DNA of 64,000 nt, from NCBI GenBank assembly GCA_037974665.1, contig CM075770.1, positions 23,671,501 through 23,735,500 on the forward strand. The letters run 5' to 3'. Below the pieces are notes generated by a model. That model saw nothing but the letters and a program-made list of their open reading frames with translations, did no database searches and was not told where the DNA came from. The stretch comes from Ehretia macrophylla (Eukaryota; Streptophyta; Magnoliopsida; Boraginales; Ehretiaceae). How positions within the stretch are numbered: position 1 is the stretch's first letter; each line of letters starts with the position of its first letter. Shown here one piece after another: positions 45,907 to 58,145 of the stretch. The position numbers and the translations under genes are program-made.

Positions 45907-46023
45907 GGGTGCGATAGTACCAGCACTAATGCACCATATCCCATCAGAACTCCGAAGTTAAGCGTGCTTGGGCAAGAGTAGTACTAGGATGGGTGACCCC
46001 CTGGGAACCCCTCGGTTGCACCA
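45907..46023 (+). rRNA. 5S rRNA: 5S rRNA copy 15 (3' deletion)
   Basis: A box intact. One base is missing near the 3' end (GGGAACCCCTCGGTTGC), and CACCATATCCC and GATAGTACC are changed. The terminal helix is disturbed. Confidence 0.9.
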
Positions 46024-46584
46024 CCCTTTTCAATTTTTTTTGCCCCGGTTAGGGTTGCCAAGATACTTTATCCACCACATTTCTATTACCGAATCCCATG
46101 GCACCTTGGGCAAGACAACTTCGCTTCACGTAGAGGCTTGGCCCGCAAACCGAGGGCGTAGGGCTTGTGACCAGGTCTCCGTTGCTCCGGTGCCCATAAC
46201 TTTTGAGCCGTAAGGAGTTACGTGGCGCACAACATATCGTTGAAAAGCTCTCCTAGATCTCTACGACAAGGGTAGCAAGCTTGCTCGGTTGCACCCATGT
46301 TTGGAGCCCAAAATCCAACGTTTTCATCAGTTTCGGGCCACTTTTCTACATTTGCTCTTATTTTTCATCCCGAATCGTACGTCATGAGCTGTTAAAAGGA
46401 TGACAACCTAACTCGCGGGATATTAGAGGGCCCTACAACGCGTTGATATCACGTCTTGCGAGGATGATGCATTGTTGAAGCGGATGGGTTGTCGTTAAGC
46501 CCATTGGGCCTTTTGAATGGGACATCTCTCTGGGCTTGGACTGTGAACTGTCAACACATGAAAGATTTGTGCCCACAACATGAC

Positions 46585-46702
46585 GGGTGTGATCATTCCA
46601 GCACTAATGCACCGGATCCCATCAGAACTCCGAAGTTAAGCGTGCTTGGATGAGAGTAGTACTATGATGGGTGACCCCCTAAGAAGTCCTCGTGTTGCGC
46701 CC
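46585..46702 (+). rRNA. 5S rRNA: 5S rRNA copy 16
   Basis: A box intact, intermediate element TTGGATGAG, C box TACTATGATGGG. Changes CCCCCTAAGAAG near the 3' end. Confidence 0.92.
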
Positions 46703-47264
46703 CTCCTTTTCAATTTTTCTTGCCCCAGTTAGGGTTGCCAAGATACTTTATCCACCACATTTCTATTACCGAATCCCACGGCACCTTGGGCAAGACAACT
46801 TTGCTTCACGTAGAGGCTGGGCCCGTAAACCGGGGGCATGGGGCTTGTGACTAGGTCTCCGTCGCTCCGGTGTCCATAACTTTTAATTCGTAAGGAGTTA
46901 CGCGACGCACAACACACCGTTGGAAAGCTCTCCGAGAGCTCTACGACGGGGGCAGCAAGCTTGCTTAGCTGCGACTGTTTTCAGAGCCCAAAATCGAACA
47001 TTTTCATCTATTTTGGGCCACTTTTCTTCTTTTGCTCTATTTTTTCGTCCTGGATCATACGTCGTGAGCAGTTAAAATTACGACAACCTAACTCACGGGA
47101 GATTAGAAGGCCCTACAACGCGTCGATATCAGGTCTTCCGAGGATTCTGCATTGTAGAAGTGGATGGGTTGTCGTTAAGCGCATTGGGCCTTTTGGAAGG
47201 GCCATCTTTCAGTGCTGGGACTGTGAACCGTCAACACATAAAGGAATTGTGCCCTCGACATGAC

Positions 47265-47382
47265 GGGTGCGATCATACCAGCACTAATGCACTACTTCCA
47301 ATAAGAACTCCAAAGTTAAGCGTGATTGGGCGAGAGTAGTACTAGGATGGATGACCCCTTGGGAAGTCCTCATGTTGCACCC
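47265..47382 (+). rRNA. 5S rRNA: 5S rRNA copy 17 (diverged loop)
   Basis: The usual CACCGGATCCCATCAG is replaced by CACTACTTCCAATAAG, the largest local change in any copy. GTGATTGGG in the A box and GATGGATGACC in the C box are altered. Probably inactive. Confidence 0.9.
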
Positions 47383-47942
47383 CCCTTTTCAAATTTTTTG
47401 CCCCAGTTAGGGTTGCCAAGATACTTTATCCACCACATTTCTATTACCGAATTCCACGGCACCGTGGGCAAGGCAACTTCGCTTCACGTAAAGGCTGGGC
47501 CCGCAAACCGAGGGCGTGGGGCTTTTGACCAGGTCTCCGTCGCTCCGGTGCCCATAACTTTCAATCCGTAAGGAGTTACGCGGTGCATAACATACCGTTG
47601 GAAAGCTCTCCAAGAGCTCTACGATGAGGGTAGCATGCCTACTCGAATGTGCCCATTTTTGGAGCCCAAAATTGAACGTTTTCATCAGTTTCGGGCCACT
47701 TTTCTCCTTTCGCTCTGTTTTTCCATCCCGGATCGTACGTCGTGAGTGATTAAAAGGATGACAACCTGACTCACGGGACATTAGAGGGCCCTACAATGCA
47801 TCGATCTCACGTCTTGCGAGGATGCTGCATTGTTAAAGCGGATGGGTTATCGTTAAGCCCATTGGGCCTTTTGAATGGGCCATCTCTCTGGGCTAGGACT
47901 GTGAACCGTCAACACATAAAGGAATTGTACGCTCAGCATGAC

Positions 47943-48060
47943 GGGTGCGATCATACCAGCACTAATGCACCGGATCCCATCAGAACTCCGAAGTTAAGCG
48001 TGCTTGGGCGAGAGTAGTACTAGGATTGGTGACCCCTTGGGATGTCCTCGTGTTACACCC
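47943..48060 (+). rRNA. 5S rRNA: 5S rRNA copy 18
   Basis: The first 80 bases match the local consensus. Changes GGATTGGTGACC and GGGATGTCC lie in the C box and helix. The 3' end is TTACACCC. Confidence 0.94.
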
Positions 48061-48619
48061 CCAATTTCAATTTTTTTTGCCCCGGTTAGGGTTGCCAAGA
48101 TACTTTATCCACCACATTTCTATTACTAAATCCCACGGCATTTGGGCAAGACAACTTCGCTTCACGTAGAGGCTGGGCCCGCAAACATAAGGCGTAGGGC
48201 TTGTGACCAGGTCTCCGTCGCTCCGATGCCCATAAGTTTTGATCCGTAAGGAGTTACGCGACGCACAGCATACCGTTGGAAAGCTCTCTGAGAGCTCTAC
48301 GATGGGGGCAGCCAGTTTGCTCAGTTGCGCCCATTTTTGGAGCCCCAAAATCTAACATTTTCATCAGTTTCGGGCAACTTTTATTATTTTGCTCTGTTTT
48401 TCCGTCCCGGATCATGCATCGTGAGCTGTTAAAAGGATGACAACCTAACTCGCGGGACATTAGAGGGCCCTACAACGCATTGATATCACGTCTTGCGAGG
48501 ATGCTACGTTGTTGAAGTGGATGGGTTGTCGTTAAGCCCTTTGGGCCTTTTTAATGGGCCATCTCTAGGCTGGGACTGTGAACTGTCAACACATAAAGGA
48601 TTTGTGCCCATAACATGAC

Positions 48620-48737
48620 GGGTGCGATCATACTAGCACTAATGCACCGGATCCCATCAGAACTCCGAAGTTAAGCGTGCTTGGGCGAGAGTAGTACTAT
48701 GATTGGTGACCCCCTGGGAAGTCCTCATGTTGCACCC
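48620..48737 (+). rRNA. 5S rRNA: 5S rRNA copy 19
   Basis: A box and intermediate element intact. TACTATGATTGG changes the C box. The 3' end TTGCACCC pairs with GGGTGC at the 5' end. Confidence 0.94.
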
Positions 48738-49299
48738 CCCATTCTCAATTTTTTTTGCCCCAATTAAGGTTGCCAAGTTACTTTATCCACCACATTTCTA
48801 TTCCCGAATCCCACGGCACCTTGGGCAAGACAACTTCGCTTCACGTAGAGGCTGGGCCCGCAAACCGAGTGCGTGGGGCTTGTGACCAGGTCTCCGTCTC
48901 TCCGGTGCCCATAACTTTTGATCTGTAATGAGTTACGCAGCGCACAACATACCGTTGGAAAGCTCTCCAAGAGCTCTACGATGGGGGCAAAAAGCCTGCT
49001 CGGCTGCGTCCATTTTTTGAGCCCAAAATTGAATGTTTATATCAGTTTCGAGCTACTTTTCTTCTTTTGCTCTGTTTTTCGTTCCCGGATCATAGGTCGT
49101 GAGATGTTTAAAGGATGACAACCTAACTCGTGGGACATTAGATGGCCCTAAAATGCGTCGATATCACGTCTTGCGAGGATGCTACGTTGTTGAAGCAGAT
49201 GGGTTATCGTTATGCCCATTTGGCCTTTTGAATGGGCCATCTCTCTGGGCTGGGACTGTGAACCGTCAACACATAAAGGAATTGTGCCCTCAACATGAC

Positions 49300-49355
49300 G
49301 GGTGCGATCATACCAGCACTAATGCACCGGATCCCATGAGAACTCCGAAGTTAAG
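49300..49355 (+). rRNA. 5S rRNA: 5S rRNA copy 20, first 56 bases (cut by E7)
   Basis: Consensus except CATGAGAAC. It stops at AAGTTAAG inside the A box, where the E7 LTR begins. The remainder is not in the window. Confidence 0.93.
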
Positions 49356-52300
49356 TGTCACGCCCCAACCCGGCCTATAGAGGTTAGACTATGGTGTGAT
49401 CTAAACATTCAAGTCCTTTCACGTATTTAATCATTCAAGAAGGTTTAACACCTAACGTTTAGCCTAAACTCCACAAATTCTCTAAAAAACCGGCAGCATA
49501 ACGGCTGTAATTGGGCTCTTTAGTTTGACCTAATTCTCAAAACGCCTCAAATTTTCCAACTAAGATTACTATTTATAACCAATTGAAACACCTACCAGTT
49601 ATCTCGAAGTCTCGTTTGATTAATAACCTAGCATGATACTATGTCTCGTTTGTTTGTTTGTCCTCGTTACAAAAGTACCGGTTGATCTTAGCTTAACAAT
49701 GAGTACCTGCTTAAGATTAGATAGGTTCATTTTAGTTAATCCTTACCTGATACTTCATAATCCTATGATAGATACTAGCCAATAACGATAGCAAAACGAC
49801 CATAGTAGTGTCTATCTAGTTATTATCAGTATATGCCAAAATTAGACCCCAAATTACAATGGGGGTCTTTTACAATACAATAACAAGCATCATAAGAAAT
49901 GAAATAGTCTTCAAGTAACATATTGTTCACAAAATGGCCATAGTCAAGCAAGGCATGTAGGGCAAGCAATCAATCCAAGGAATCATCGTTAGGCACGTTG
50001 TCCTCGGGAACCTGTTCCTGATCTTCTTCACCTGAGATGATAAAAGAGGGTGAGTCCTTATGAACTCAGCGAGAGGCAACGAGAAATAAGTTTTGAAACT
50101 CATTTTCAAGTTCAACTTATGGAAACCCTTTTTGCAAGCATGAATGTATCGCAAGTAAGTACATAACGTAATGTAAAAGTAAAGGAACACAATTACTCGT
50201 CTTTCTTCCCCGAGGTCCTCTAGGAACCAAGCGTGAGTACTTATACACATAGTGAAAAGGATACGGTGAGTTTTTGCTCTCAGTTCAATTCCAATATCAG
50301 TTGTTGCAGCCGGCTTCAGTTCTTCCCCTTATCACGCCAAATGGGTGTACTCCGGATGTACCCCAAAATCCTACAACCCAACTCTCCGAGGAAGTCTAGC
50401 CCCCAAGCGAGAGAGGGAATTGGACAATGGTAGTCACGGTTGCACCAGCAAGCCCGATACTGCGTTAACGCTACCACGCCAGAATGAAAGGTTGCAATCT
50501 CGTATGCAATGCACATTTATGACATTTAATATATCACATTTGGAGGACAACAAAGTAGGTTGCCTCCGAGCAGCCATAAGATTTCACATTGACAATTAAA
50601 CACGCGAGGCACGATATGACAGGCAATTTCACTTATAAGGCACATGGAGTTATATGAGTATTAAATGGGCAGCCATGTAACGCATGTAAATCAAGTCATA
50701 TAACTCACTTCGAAGTTCACGTAATCAAATAACAAGATTATTCAACATGCAACGACATCTACGTGGGACCGGGTGCAAGAAAGGCCTATTTTTCAACATG
50801 TAATCATTGAAATCATATTTAGGGCTACAAGGGTAACTACGGGCAGCCTACTAAACACATAATCAAACACAATATCCATAGGATCGATACTTAGCGAGTT
50901 TACCTAGCTACTAGGGTTTCAATTCGTGCTTACCCGTGCGATTAAGCCCCAAGTTGTCTCGTAATTAAACTCAAGCCATGCATTGATTAATTTGATCACC
51001 CTCAAGTATTCAAAGCAGTCCTCACAACATCCAAATGCCACAATCCCAAGCACTTAATGCAACAAGAGAAGCTACAAAAATTTTTCTATGCATATCCCTA
51101 GGTGAAACCCTCACTGCAATGGACTGTTTCTCACATTCATTGAGACAAGAAAAAAATCTCCAATTCCAGTGAACAAGATGTCAAATTGAAGCTTAAGGAG
51201 TGAACTAAATTCAGAAACAAACCTCGCATCATTTGGAGTTTGGGTTCAAGAGTTATAGCCAAAACAGTGAGACTACACAAAACTGTCAAGATTTGCACAC
51301 ATTTCAATACTTGTTGTTTTTTAGGGCCTTAGGGTCAGATTTAGCCGTAGTCCATTACTGACAAAAATGTCCAGAAATGAAAAATATAGCTACACACCAA
51401 ATTTAATGCATTTTGCATACCATTTACTAAGTCAAAACTGGTTCATTCTACAAGGTCAGTGAATCTGCCAAAACCTGCTTCATTTTTCTAGACTTTCCAA
51501 ATTTGGACACATTTTTATAATTTGCCATTTTTAGGACCTTAGAGTTAAAATTAGCTTTGGCCTATTTCTATGAAAAATTCTCAGAACTAGAAAAAATAGT
51601 TACCTACTAATTTTCACGCATTTTCAACATCTTTTACCCGGTCAAAATCACCTCGCACCAACAAGGCAGAAGGCTGTTACATACCCGATTTCATCTATCA
51701 TCACATTCTAGCCAAAAATCTTGCCATGCATGTTTACAAAAACTCATGAACACACATATATCACAAGTACAGAAGTAAAGATAGACATTTAAGGGCATGC
51801 ATGTGGTTTTTTGAAAGATTTTCAAGAAGTTTTAGCCCTCACCTTAGCAAGACAACAAAGATGATGCACAAACTCTTGGTGAAGCACAAAGTTGATCTTT
51901 TCCTTGCTTAGCCGAGAGACCACTCGATTTTCTCTAATTTCCTAGCTTAGTAACCAAGTTCTTAGTAGGTGCATGTGGTTAGAACAAGAAGAAAACGAAA
52001 TGGGAGCTAACAAACTCACCTAAGCCGAAATGGATGTGCTAAAGGCTTGCATGTGTGCTTCTTTGCTCCTAGTTTTGCTTGGTCGAGATCCTAAGCTTCT
52101 TGCATGTCTTGATGAACCATTGAGTGATGAAGTTAATCTATTGAGTGGAGAAACTCAGCCAAGGCTGAGAGAGAGAGAGAGAGAAGAATGAGAGGAAATG
52201 AAAGAAAATGAAAGAAAATGAAAGCTTTGCAACGTTTGAAGCTTGTGTCGGCCTAGGGCCTTGCAAAAATATGATTTTGTGTCTTCAAGAAGCATCATTT

Positions 52301-52897
52301 GAAGTGTCTAGCATGGGCAAGGAGCTTGTGTCGAGATTTGGAGCTTTGAGGAGGGTTTTGAGCTAATTTTTTATTGCTTTGTGTCATAGAATTGCCATAG
52401 AATGTTTAGGAATAGAATTTGAAATTAAAATGCATGGACAATGGCTCCTAGTGGTCGGCCAAGGGTGTGTTAAAATCTGAATTTTTGTCTTGGTTGAGCA
52501 ATAATTAATTGTGTGTTTGGGATATGCAAAGAATAAAGAATAAAGAATGTCTAGCTTTTTGTAAGATTTTTTCTTCTAGTGGGTTGAATTAGCAATTTAA
52601 TATTAGTTAGTGGAGTTTATAGGATTAACTAATGATCTAGTGCTTCATGTAAGAAGCTTTCTTGATCAACGTGTGGGCACACTTTCCTAGGTTTAGGGCA
52701 TGCACTACGAGGCAAGGCACGAACTACGAGACAAATGTATGTTTCCCAAGTAAATGCACGCAACCCTAAATGAATGCACGTAATTCAATGCAAGGCACAC
52801 TACAAAACATAATTCTTAAACCTAGGTCAAGGCACGCAAATCTAGGTTAGGGCACACAAAACGAGGTATCGCACGCAAATCGAGGTCGAGCCTCACA
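49356..52897 (-). mobile_element. E7 LTR (3' LTR in sense)
   Basis: 3542 bp, TGTCACGCCCCAACCCGG to GAGCCTCACA on the plus strand, same family as E6 but a different subgroup (shares indels with E8). Hairpin at 50051-50068, palindromic-loop hairpin at 50343-50364, a degenerate AAGGTTGCAATC palindrome near 50488-50501. The left flank TTAAG is the presumed target duplication; its partner lies outside the window. Confidence 0.92.
50032..51842 (-). other. Predicted leader intron in E7 LTR
   Basis: 1811 bases from GCTAAG/GTGAGGG (51842) to ATCTCAG/GTGAAG (50032). The hairpin ends 19 bases before the acceptor, as in E6 and E8. A second donor-like TTAG/GTGAGT lies about 180 bases upstream. Confidence 0.5.
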
Positions 52898-52932
52898 TCC
52901 TCCCCTCCTTAAAAGAATTTCGTCCTGAAATT
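52898..52932 (-). other. E7 polypurine tract and pre-PPT hairpin
   Basis: Purine tract AAGGAGGGGAGGA on the minus strand, preceded by hairpin arms AATTTCA and CGAAATT (52916-52932), one pair reduced to a wobble-type mismatch. Confidence 0.8.
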
Positions 52933-52949
52933 CAATATTACCTTTGAAA

Positions 52950-53815
52950 TAATGCTGGACACTGTTGCTCCATCTGGTCTCGCCTTTCCCACGTTGCTTC
53001 TTCAACTCCATGATGATCCCACAACACTTTCACTATCGGTATAGATTTGTTACGCAACTCCCGATCTTGCTGGTCTAGGATCTGAATGGGCTTCTCTTCA
53101 TAAGACAAGTTCTCCCGAAGCTACAACGGCTCTGGCTCCAAGACATGCGATGGATCAGGGTGATACTTCCGCAGCATTGAAACATGAAAGATGTCATGAA
53201 TATTGGAGAGGTTTTGGGGTAGTGCCAAGCAATATGCGAATTTGCCAACCTTCTCAACTATCTCAAATGGTCCTACAAACCTCGGGCTCAACTTTCCACC
53301 CTTTTCATGTTTAATCAATCCCCTCCGAGGTGATATCTTCAAGAACACCTTGTCACCAACCTCAAACTCTAGGCCCCGTCTCCATCGATCTGCATAACTT
53401 TTCTGCCTGCTTTGGGAGGTAAGCATCCATTTCCGGATGAGGTGGATATTATCAACAGTCTTCATAAGTTCAGGTAGAAGGGTCGGGTCAAAAGTCTTCG
53501 TCTCACCTACATCATCCCAGTAAATTGGGGATCGACACTTACGTCCATACAATGCCTCAAATGGGGCCATCTTGATAGTGGCCTGATAACTATTATTATA
53601 AGCGAACTCCGCTAGAGACAGATATTTCTCCCAACCTTTCCCGAAGTCTAAAACACACGCCCTTAGCATATCCTCTAGAATCTGAATAGTTCTCGTAGAT
53701 TGTCCATCAGTCTGAGGGGGATAAGCCGTGCTAAAACTCAACTTTGTTCCCAAAGCTTCTTGCAATCTCTTCCAAAATCGGAAAGTAAAACCAGGATCCC
53801 TATCCGATACAATAC
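52950..53815 (-). pseudogene. IN: E7 integrase C-terminal half and chromodomain-like tail
   Basis: The frame from VSDRDPGF to [13 protein letters not shown] matches E6 integrase. The catalytic Glu of GQSER is Thr (GQSTR) and YHPQ reads YPPQ, so the enzyme would be dead. A stop follows EPEPL (53121-53123). The tail beyond, with VKVLW and VEEATWE (about 52965-53050), is otherwise readable. The N-terminal half is missing because E8 starts at 53816. Confidence 0.9.
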
Positions 53816-56800
53816 TGTCACGCCCCAACCCGACCTATGAAGGTTAGACTAGGGTGTGATCTAAACATTCAAGTCATATCACGTACTTAATCGTTCAAGA
53901 AGGTTTAACACTTAACGTTTTAGCCTAAACTCCACAATTTCTCCAGAAAAACCGGCAGCATAACAACTGTAATTGGGCTCTTTAGTTTGACCTAATTCTC
54001 TAAATGCCTCAAATTTTTCAATCACTATTTCATTTCTAACTAAGATTACTATTTATCACCAATCACAACGCCTACTAGTTATTTCGAAGTCTCGTTTGAT
54101 TAATAACTTAGCATGTTACTATGTCTTGTTTGTTTGTTAATCCTCGTTACAAAAGTACCTGTTGACCTTAGCTTAACAATGAGTACCTGCTTAAGATTGG
54201 ATAGGTTCATTTTACTTAATCCTTACCTGATACTTCACAATCCTATGATATATACTAGCCAATAACGATAGCAAAACGACCATAGTAGTGTCTATCTAGT
54301 TATGATCAGTACAAGCCAAAATTAGACCCCAAATTATAACGGGGGTCGTTTACAATACAACAACAAGCAAAATAAGAAATGAAATAGTCTTCAAGCAACA
54401 TATTGTTCACAAAATGACCATAGCCAAGCAAGGCACGTAGGGAAAGCAATCATTCCAAGGAATCATCGTTAGGCACGTTGTCCTCGAGTACCTGTTCCTG
54501 ATCTTCTTCACCTGAGATGATAAAAGAGGGTGAGTCCTTATGAACTCAGCGAGGGGGAATGAGAAATAAGTTTTGAAACTCATTTTCCGGTTCAACTTGT
54601 GAAAACCCTTTTTGCAAGCATGAATATATCACAAGTAAGTACATAACGTAATGTGAAAGTAAATGAACACAATTACCCGTCTTTCCTCCCCAAGGTCCTT
54701 TACGAATCAAGCGAGAGTACTTATACACATAGTGAAAAGGATACAGTGAGCTTTTGCTCTCAGTTCATGTCAGTATCAGTTGTTGCGGCCGACTTCAAAT
54801 CATCCCCTTATCACGACAAATGGGTGTACTCCGGATGTACCCCGAAATCCTATGACCTAACTCTCCGAGGAAGCCTAGCACCCAAGCGAGAGAGGGAATT
54901 GGACAATGGTAGTCACGGCTGGGTCGGCAAGCCCGATGCCGCCGGGTGTGCGTGAACGCTACCACGCCAGAATAAAAGGTTGCAACCTTGTATGCAATGC
55001 ACATTTATGACATTTAATATATCACATTTGGAGGACAACAAAGTAGGTTTCCTCCGAGCAGTCATAAGATTGCACATTGACAGTTAAACACGCGAGGCAC
55101 GATATAACAAGTAAATTCACTTGAAAAGCACATGGAGTTATATGAATATTAAACGGGCAGCCATGTAACTCATGTAAATCAAGTCATATAACTCATTTCA
55201 AAGTTCACGTAATCAAATAATAAGATTATTCATCATGCAACGACATCTACGTGGGACCGGGTGCAAGAAAGGCCTACTAATCAACATGTAATCATCGAAA
55301 TCATATTTAGGGCTACAAGGGCAACTACGGGAAGCCTACTAAACACATAATCAAACACAATATCCAAAGGATCAATACTTAGCGAGTTTACCTAGTTACT
55401 AGGGTTTCAATTCGTGCTTACCCGTGCGATTAAACCCCAAGTCATCTCGTAATTAAACTCAAGCTATGCATTGATTAATTCGAACACCCTCAAGTATTCA
55501 AAGCAGTTCTCACAACATCCAAATGCCACAATCCCAAGCATTTAATGCAACAAGAGAAGCTACAAAAAATTTTCTAAGCATATCACTAGGTGAAACCCTC
55601 ACTGCAATGGACTGTTTTCTCACATTCATTGAGACAAGAAAAAAATCTCCAATTCCAGTGAAAAAGATGTCGAATTAAAGCTTAAGGAGTGAACTAAATT
55701 CAGAAACAAACCTCGCATCATTTGGAGTTCGGGTTCAAGTGTTATAGCCAAAACAGTGAGACTACACAAAACTGTCCAAATTTGTACATATTTCAATACT
55801 TGTCGTTTTTGAGGGCCTTAGGGTCAGATTTAGCCTTAGTCCATATCTGACAAAAATGTCCAAAACTGAAAAATATAGTAGCACACCAAATTTCATGCAT
55901 TTTGGATATCATTTACTAAGTAAAAATTGGTTTGTTCTACAAGGTCAGTGAATCTGCCAAAACCTGCTTCATTTTTCCAGACTTTCCAGATTTGGACACA
56001 TTTTGATAATTTTCCATTTTGAGGACCTTAGATTCCAAATTAGCTTTGGCCTATTTCTGTGAAAAATTCTAAGAACTGGAAAAACTAGTTACCTACCAAT
56101 TTTTACGCATTTTAAACATCATTTACCTAGTCAAAATCACCTCGCACCAACAAGGCAGAAGGCTGTCACATACCCGATTTCATCTATCATCACATTCTAG
56201 TCAAATATCTTGCCATGCATGTTTACAAAATCTCATGAACACACATATATCACAAGTACAGAAGTAAAGATAGACATTTAAAGGCATCCATGTGGTTTTC
56301 AAAAGCTTTACAAAGAAGTTTTAGCCCTCACCTTAGCAAGACAACAAAGAGATACACAAACTCTTGAGGATGCACGAGATTGACTCTTTTCCTTGCTTAC
56401 CCGAGAGACAACTTGGGATTTCTCTAATTTCCTTGCTAAGTTACCATGTTCTTAGTAGGTGCATGTGGTTAGAACAAGAAGAAAATGAAATGGAAGCTAA
56501 CAAACTCACCTAAGCCGAATGAATGTTCAATGAGCTTGCATGTGTGTCTCTTGCACTCTAGCTTTGCTTGGTTGAGTTCCTTGGTAGCTTGGAGGTCTTG
56601 AAGAGCCTTAGGATGAAGAACTTAGCTATGGAGTCTACAATATTCAGCTAGGGCCGAGAGAGAGAGAGAAGAAATGAGAGGGAGAGAGAAGAATGAGAGG
56701 AAATGAGAGAAAATGAAAGAAAAATAAAAGCCTTGCAATGTTTGAAGCTTGTGTCGGCCTAGGGCCTTGCAAAAATCTGATTTTGTGTCTTCAAGAAGCA

Positions 56801-57167
56801 TTATTTGAAGTGTCTAGCATGGGCAAGGAGCTTGTGTCGAGATTTGGAGCTTTGGGGGAGGGGGGGGGGAGGGGTGTCTTTGAGCCATTTTTTTATTGCT
56901 TTGTGTCATTAAATTGTCATAGAATGTTTGGGGAATAAATTTTGAAATTGAAGTGCATGCACAACGGTCCATGTGGTCGGCCAACGGTGTGTTTAAATCT
57001 GAATTTTTGTCTTGGTTGAGCAATAATTAATTGTGTGTTTGGGATATGCAAAGAATAAAGAATAAAGAATAAAGAATGTCTAGCTTTTTGTGAGATTTTG
57101 TTTTCTAGTGGGTTGAATTAGCAATTTAATATTAGTTAGTGGAGTTTGTAGGATTAATTAATGATCT
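53816..57167 (-). mobile_element. E8 LTR, truncated (inserted in E7 integrase)
   Basis: Begins TGTCACGCCCCAACCCGACC within the E7 integrase frame and follows the E6/E7 LTR to AATGATCTAG, where roughly the last 260 bases of the LTR are missing. Hairpin at 54531-54548, palindromic-loop hairpin at 54822-54843, palindrome at 54976-54989, an 11-base G run interrupted by A near 56854-56874. Confidence 0.9.
54512..56331 (-). other. Predicted leader intron in E8 LTR
   Basis: 1820 bases from GCTAAG/GTGAGGG (56331) to ATCTCAG/GTGAAG (54512). The hairpin TGAGTTC/GGACTCA ends 19 bases before the acceptor. Confidence 0.5.
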
Positions 57168-57537
57168 AGATTTGTTGCGCAACTCCCGATCTTGCTGGTC
57201 TAGGATCCGAATGGGCTTCTCTTCATAAGACAGGTTTTCCCGAAGCTGCAACCAAGATATGCGATGGATCAGGGTGATATTTCCGCAACATCGAAACATG
57301 AAAGACGTCGTGAATATTGGAGAGGTTTTGGGGTAGTGCCAGGCGATACGCCAATTTGCCAACCTTCTCAATTATCTCGAATGGTCCTACAAACCTTGGG
57401 CTCAACTTTCCACCCTTGCCGTGTTTAATCAGTCCCCTCCGAGGTGATATCTTCAAGAACACCTTGTCGCCGACCTCAAACTCTAGACTCCGTCTCCGTC
57501 GGTCTGCATAACTTTTCTGCCTGCTCTGGGCAGTAAG
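57165..57537 (-). pseudogene. IN: E8 integrase C-terminal fragment
   Basis: Encodes the GPF module ([19 protein letters not shown]) and [24 protein letters not shown] on the minus strand. An 11-base deletion near 57248 shifts the frame after that point. It is joined on the left to a truncated E8 LTR and cut on the right by E9, so only about 370 bases survive. Confidence 0.9.
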
Positions 57538-57964
57538 TGTGATACCCCGAACCTGGCATGTATTCAATAGCATTTTAAGTTCATTTAAATTGCATTTTAT
57601 TGACCTTTCACCTTCTTTGACCAAACTAGTTGACTTTTCATCTACATTGACCAACTAGGACAAGGTGGGAATTTTTGAAATGTTTAATAAAAGGCAAACT
57701 TGGGATTAGAAATAAAAAAATGCAATGTTAAGTTAGTCAAATTTTGGGTCAACTTTGGAATTAAATCTGAACCAATTGGGGAAGAGTTAGGTATCTAAAT
57801 ATATATGGTTGGAAATCTCTATGAGTCTAGTTTATGAGGGTTCAAACCGTTCATGAATTGGAGTTTTCTAGAAGAAGTTATGGCCCTTTTCGTGAGGTCG
57901 CGCATAGCTGTTTTGGTTTAGCGGGTTGACCGAATTTTGACCTTTGACTTCTTGACATTTTTTT

Positions 57965-57974
57965 TTTAAATAAG
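57965..57974 (+). promoter_or_regulatory. TATA-like box of E9 LTR
   Basis: TTTAAATAAG after a T run, about 180 bases upstream of the donor-like site, the same spacing as in E4. Confidence 0.45.
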
Positions 57975-58145
57975 CAGAATGTGCACGAAAAAAACAGAGA
58001 GAAAAAGGCTTGAAACCATGAGGAAAATAAGGAGAAAAAAAAAAAGAAAATCTCAACTTCAAATCTTCGATTCTTCGCGTGGGCTTGTGCGGGGTGGTTT
58101 TCGAGGCACTCTATGAGGTTTTCCTAGCGTCGAGGAGCGTCTAAG

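Larger units (their letters stand above)
43891..49355 (+). repeat. 5S rDNA tandem array, right block
   Basis: This continues the left block after E6 with the same orientation and spacing (677-680 bp, one unit of 657). It holds the rest of copy 12, seven full-length copies and the truncated copy 20. The 657-bp unit lacks about 22 bases at 45515. It is cut by E7 at 49356. Confidence 0.97.

Noticed and set aside
44105-49380. Similar repeated frames in the right 5S block
   Set aside because: Same explanation: shadows of 5S units.
56854-56874. G-rich run as a possible G-quadruplex
   Set aside because: Found only in E8 and absent at the same place in E7 and E6, so probably a local slippage product.
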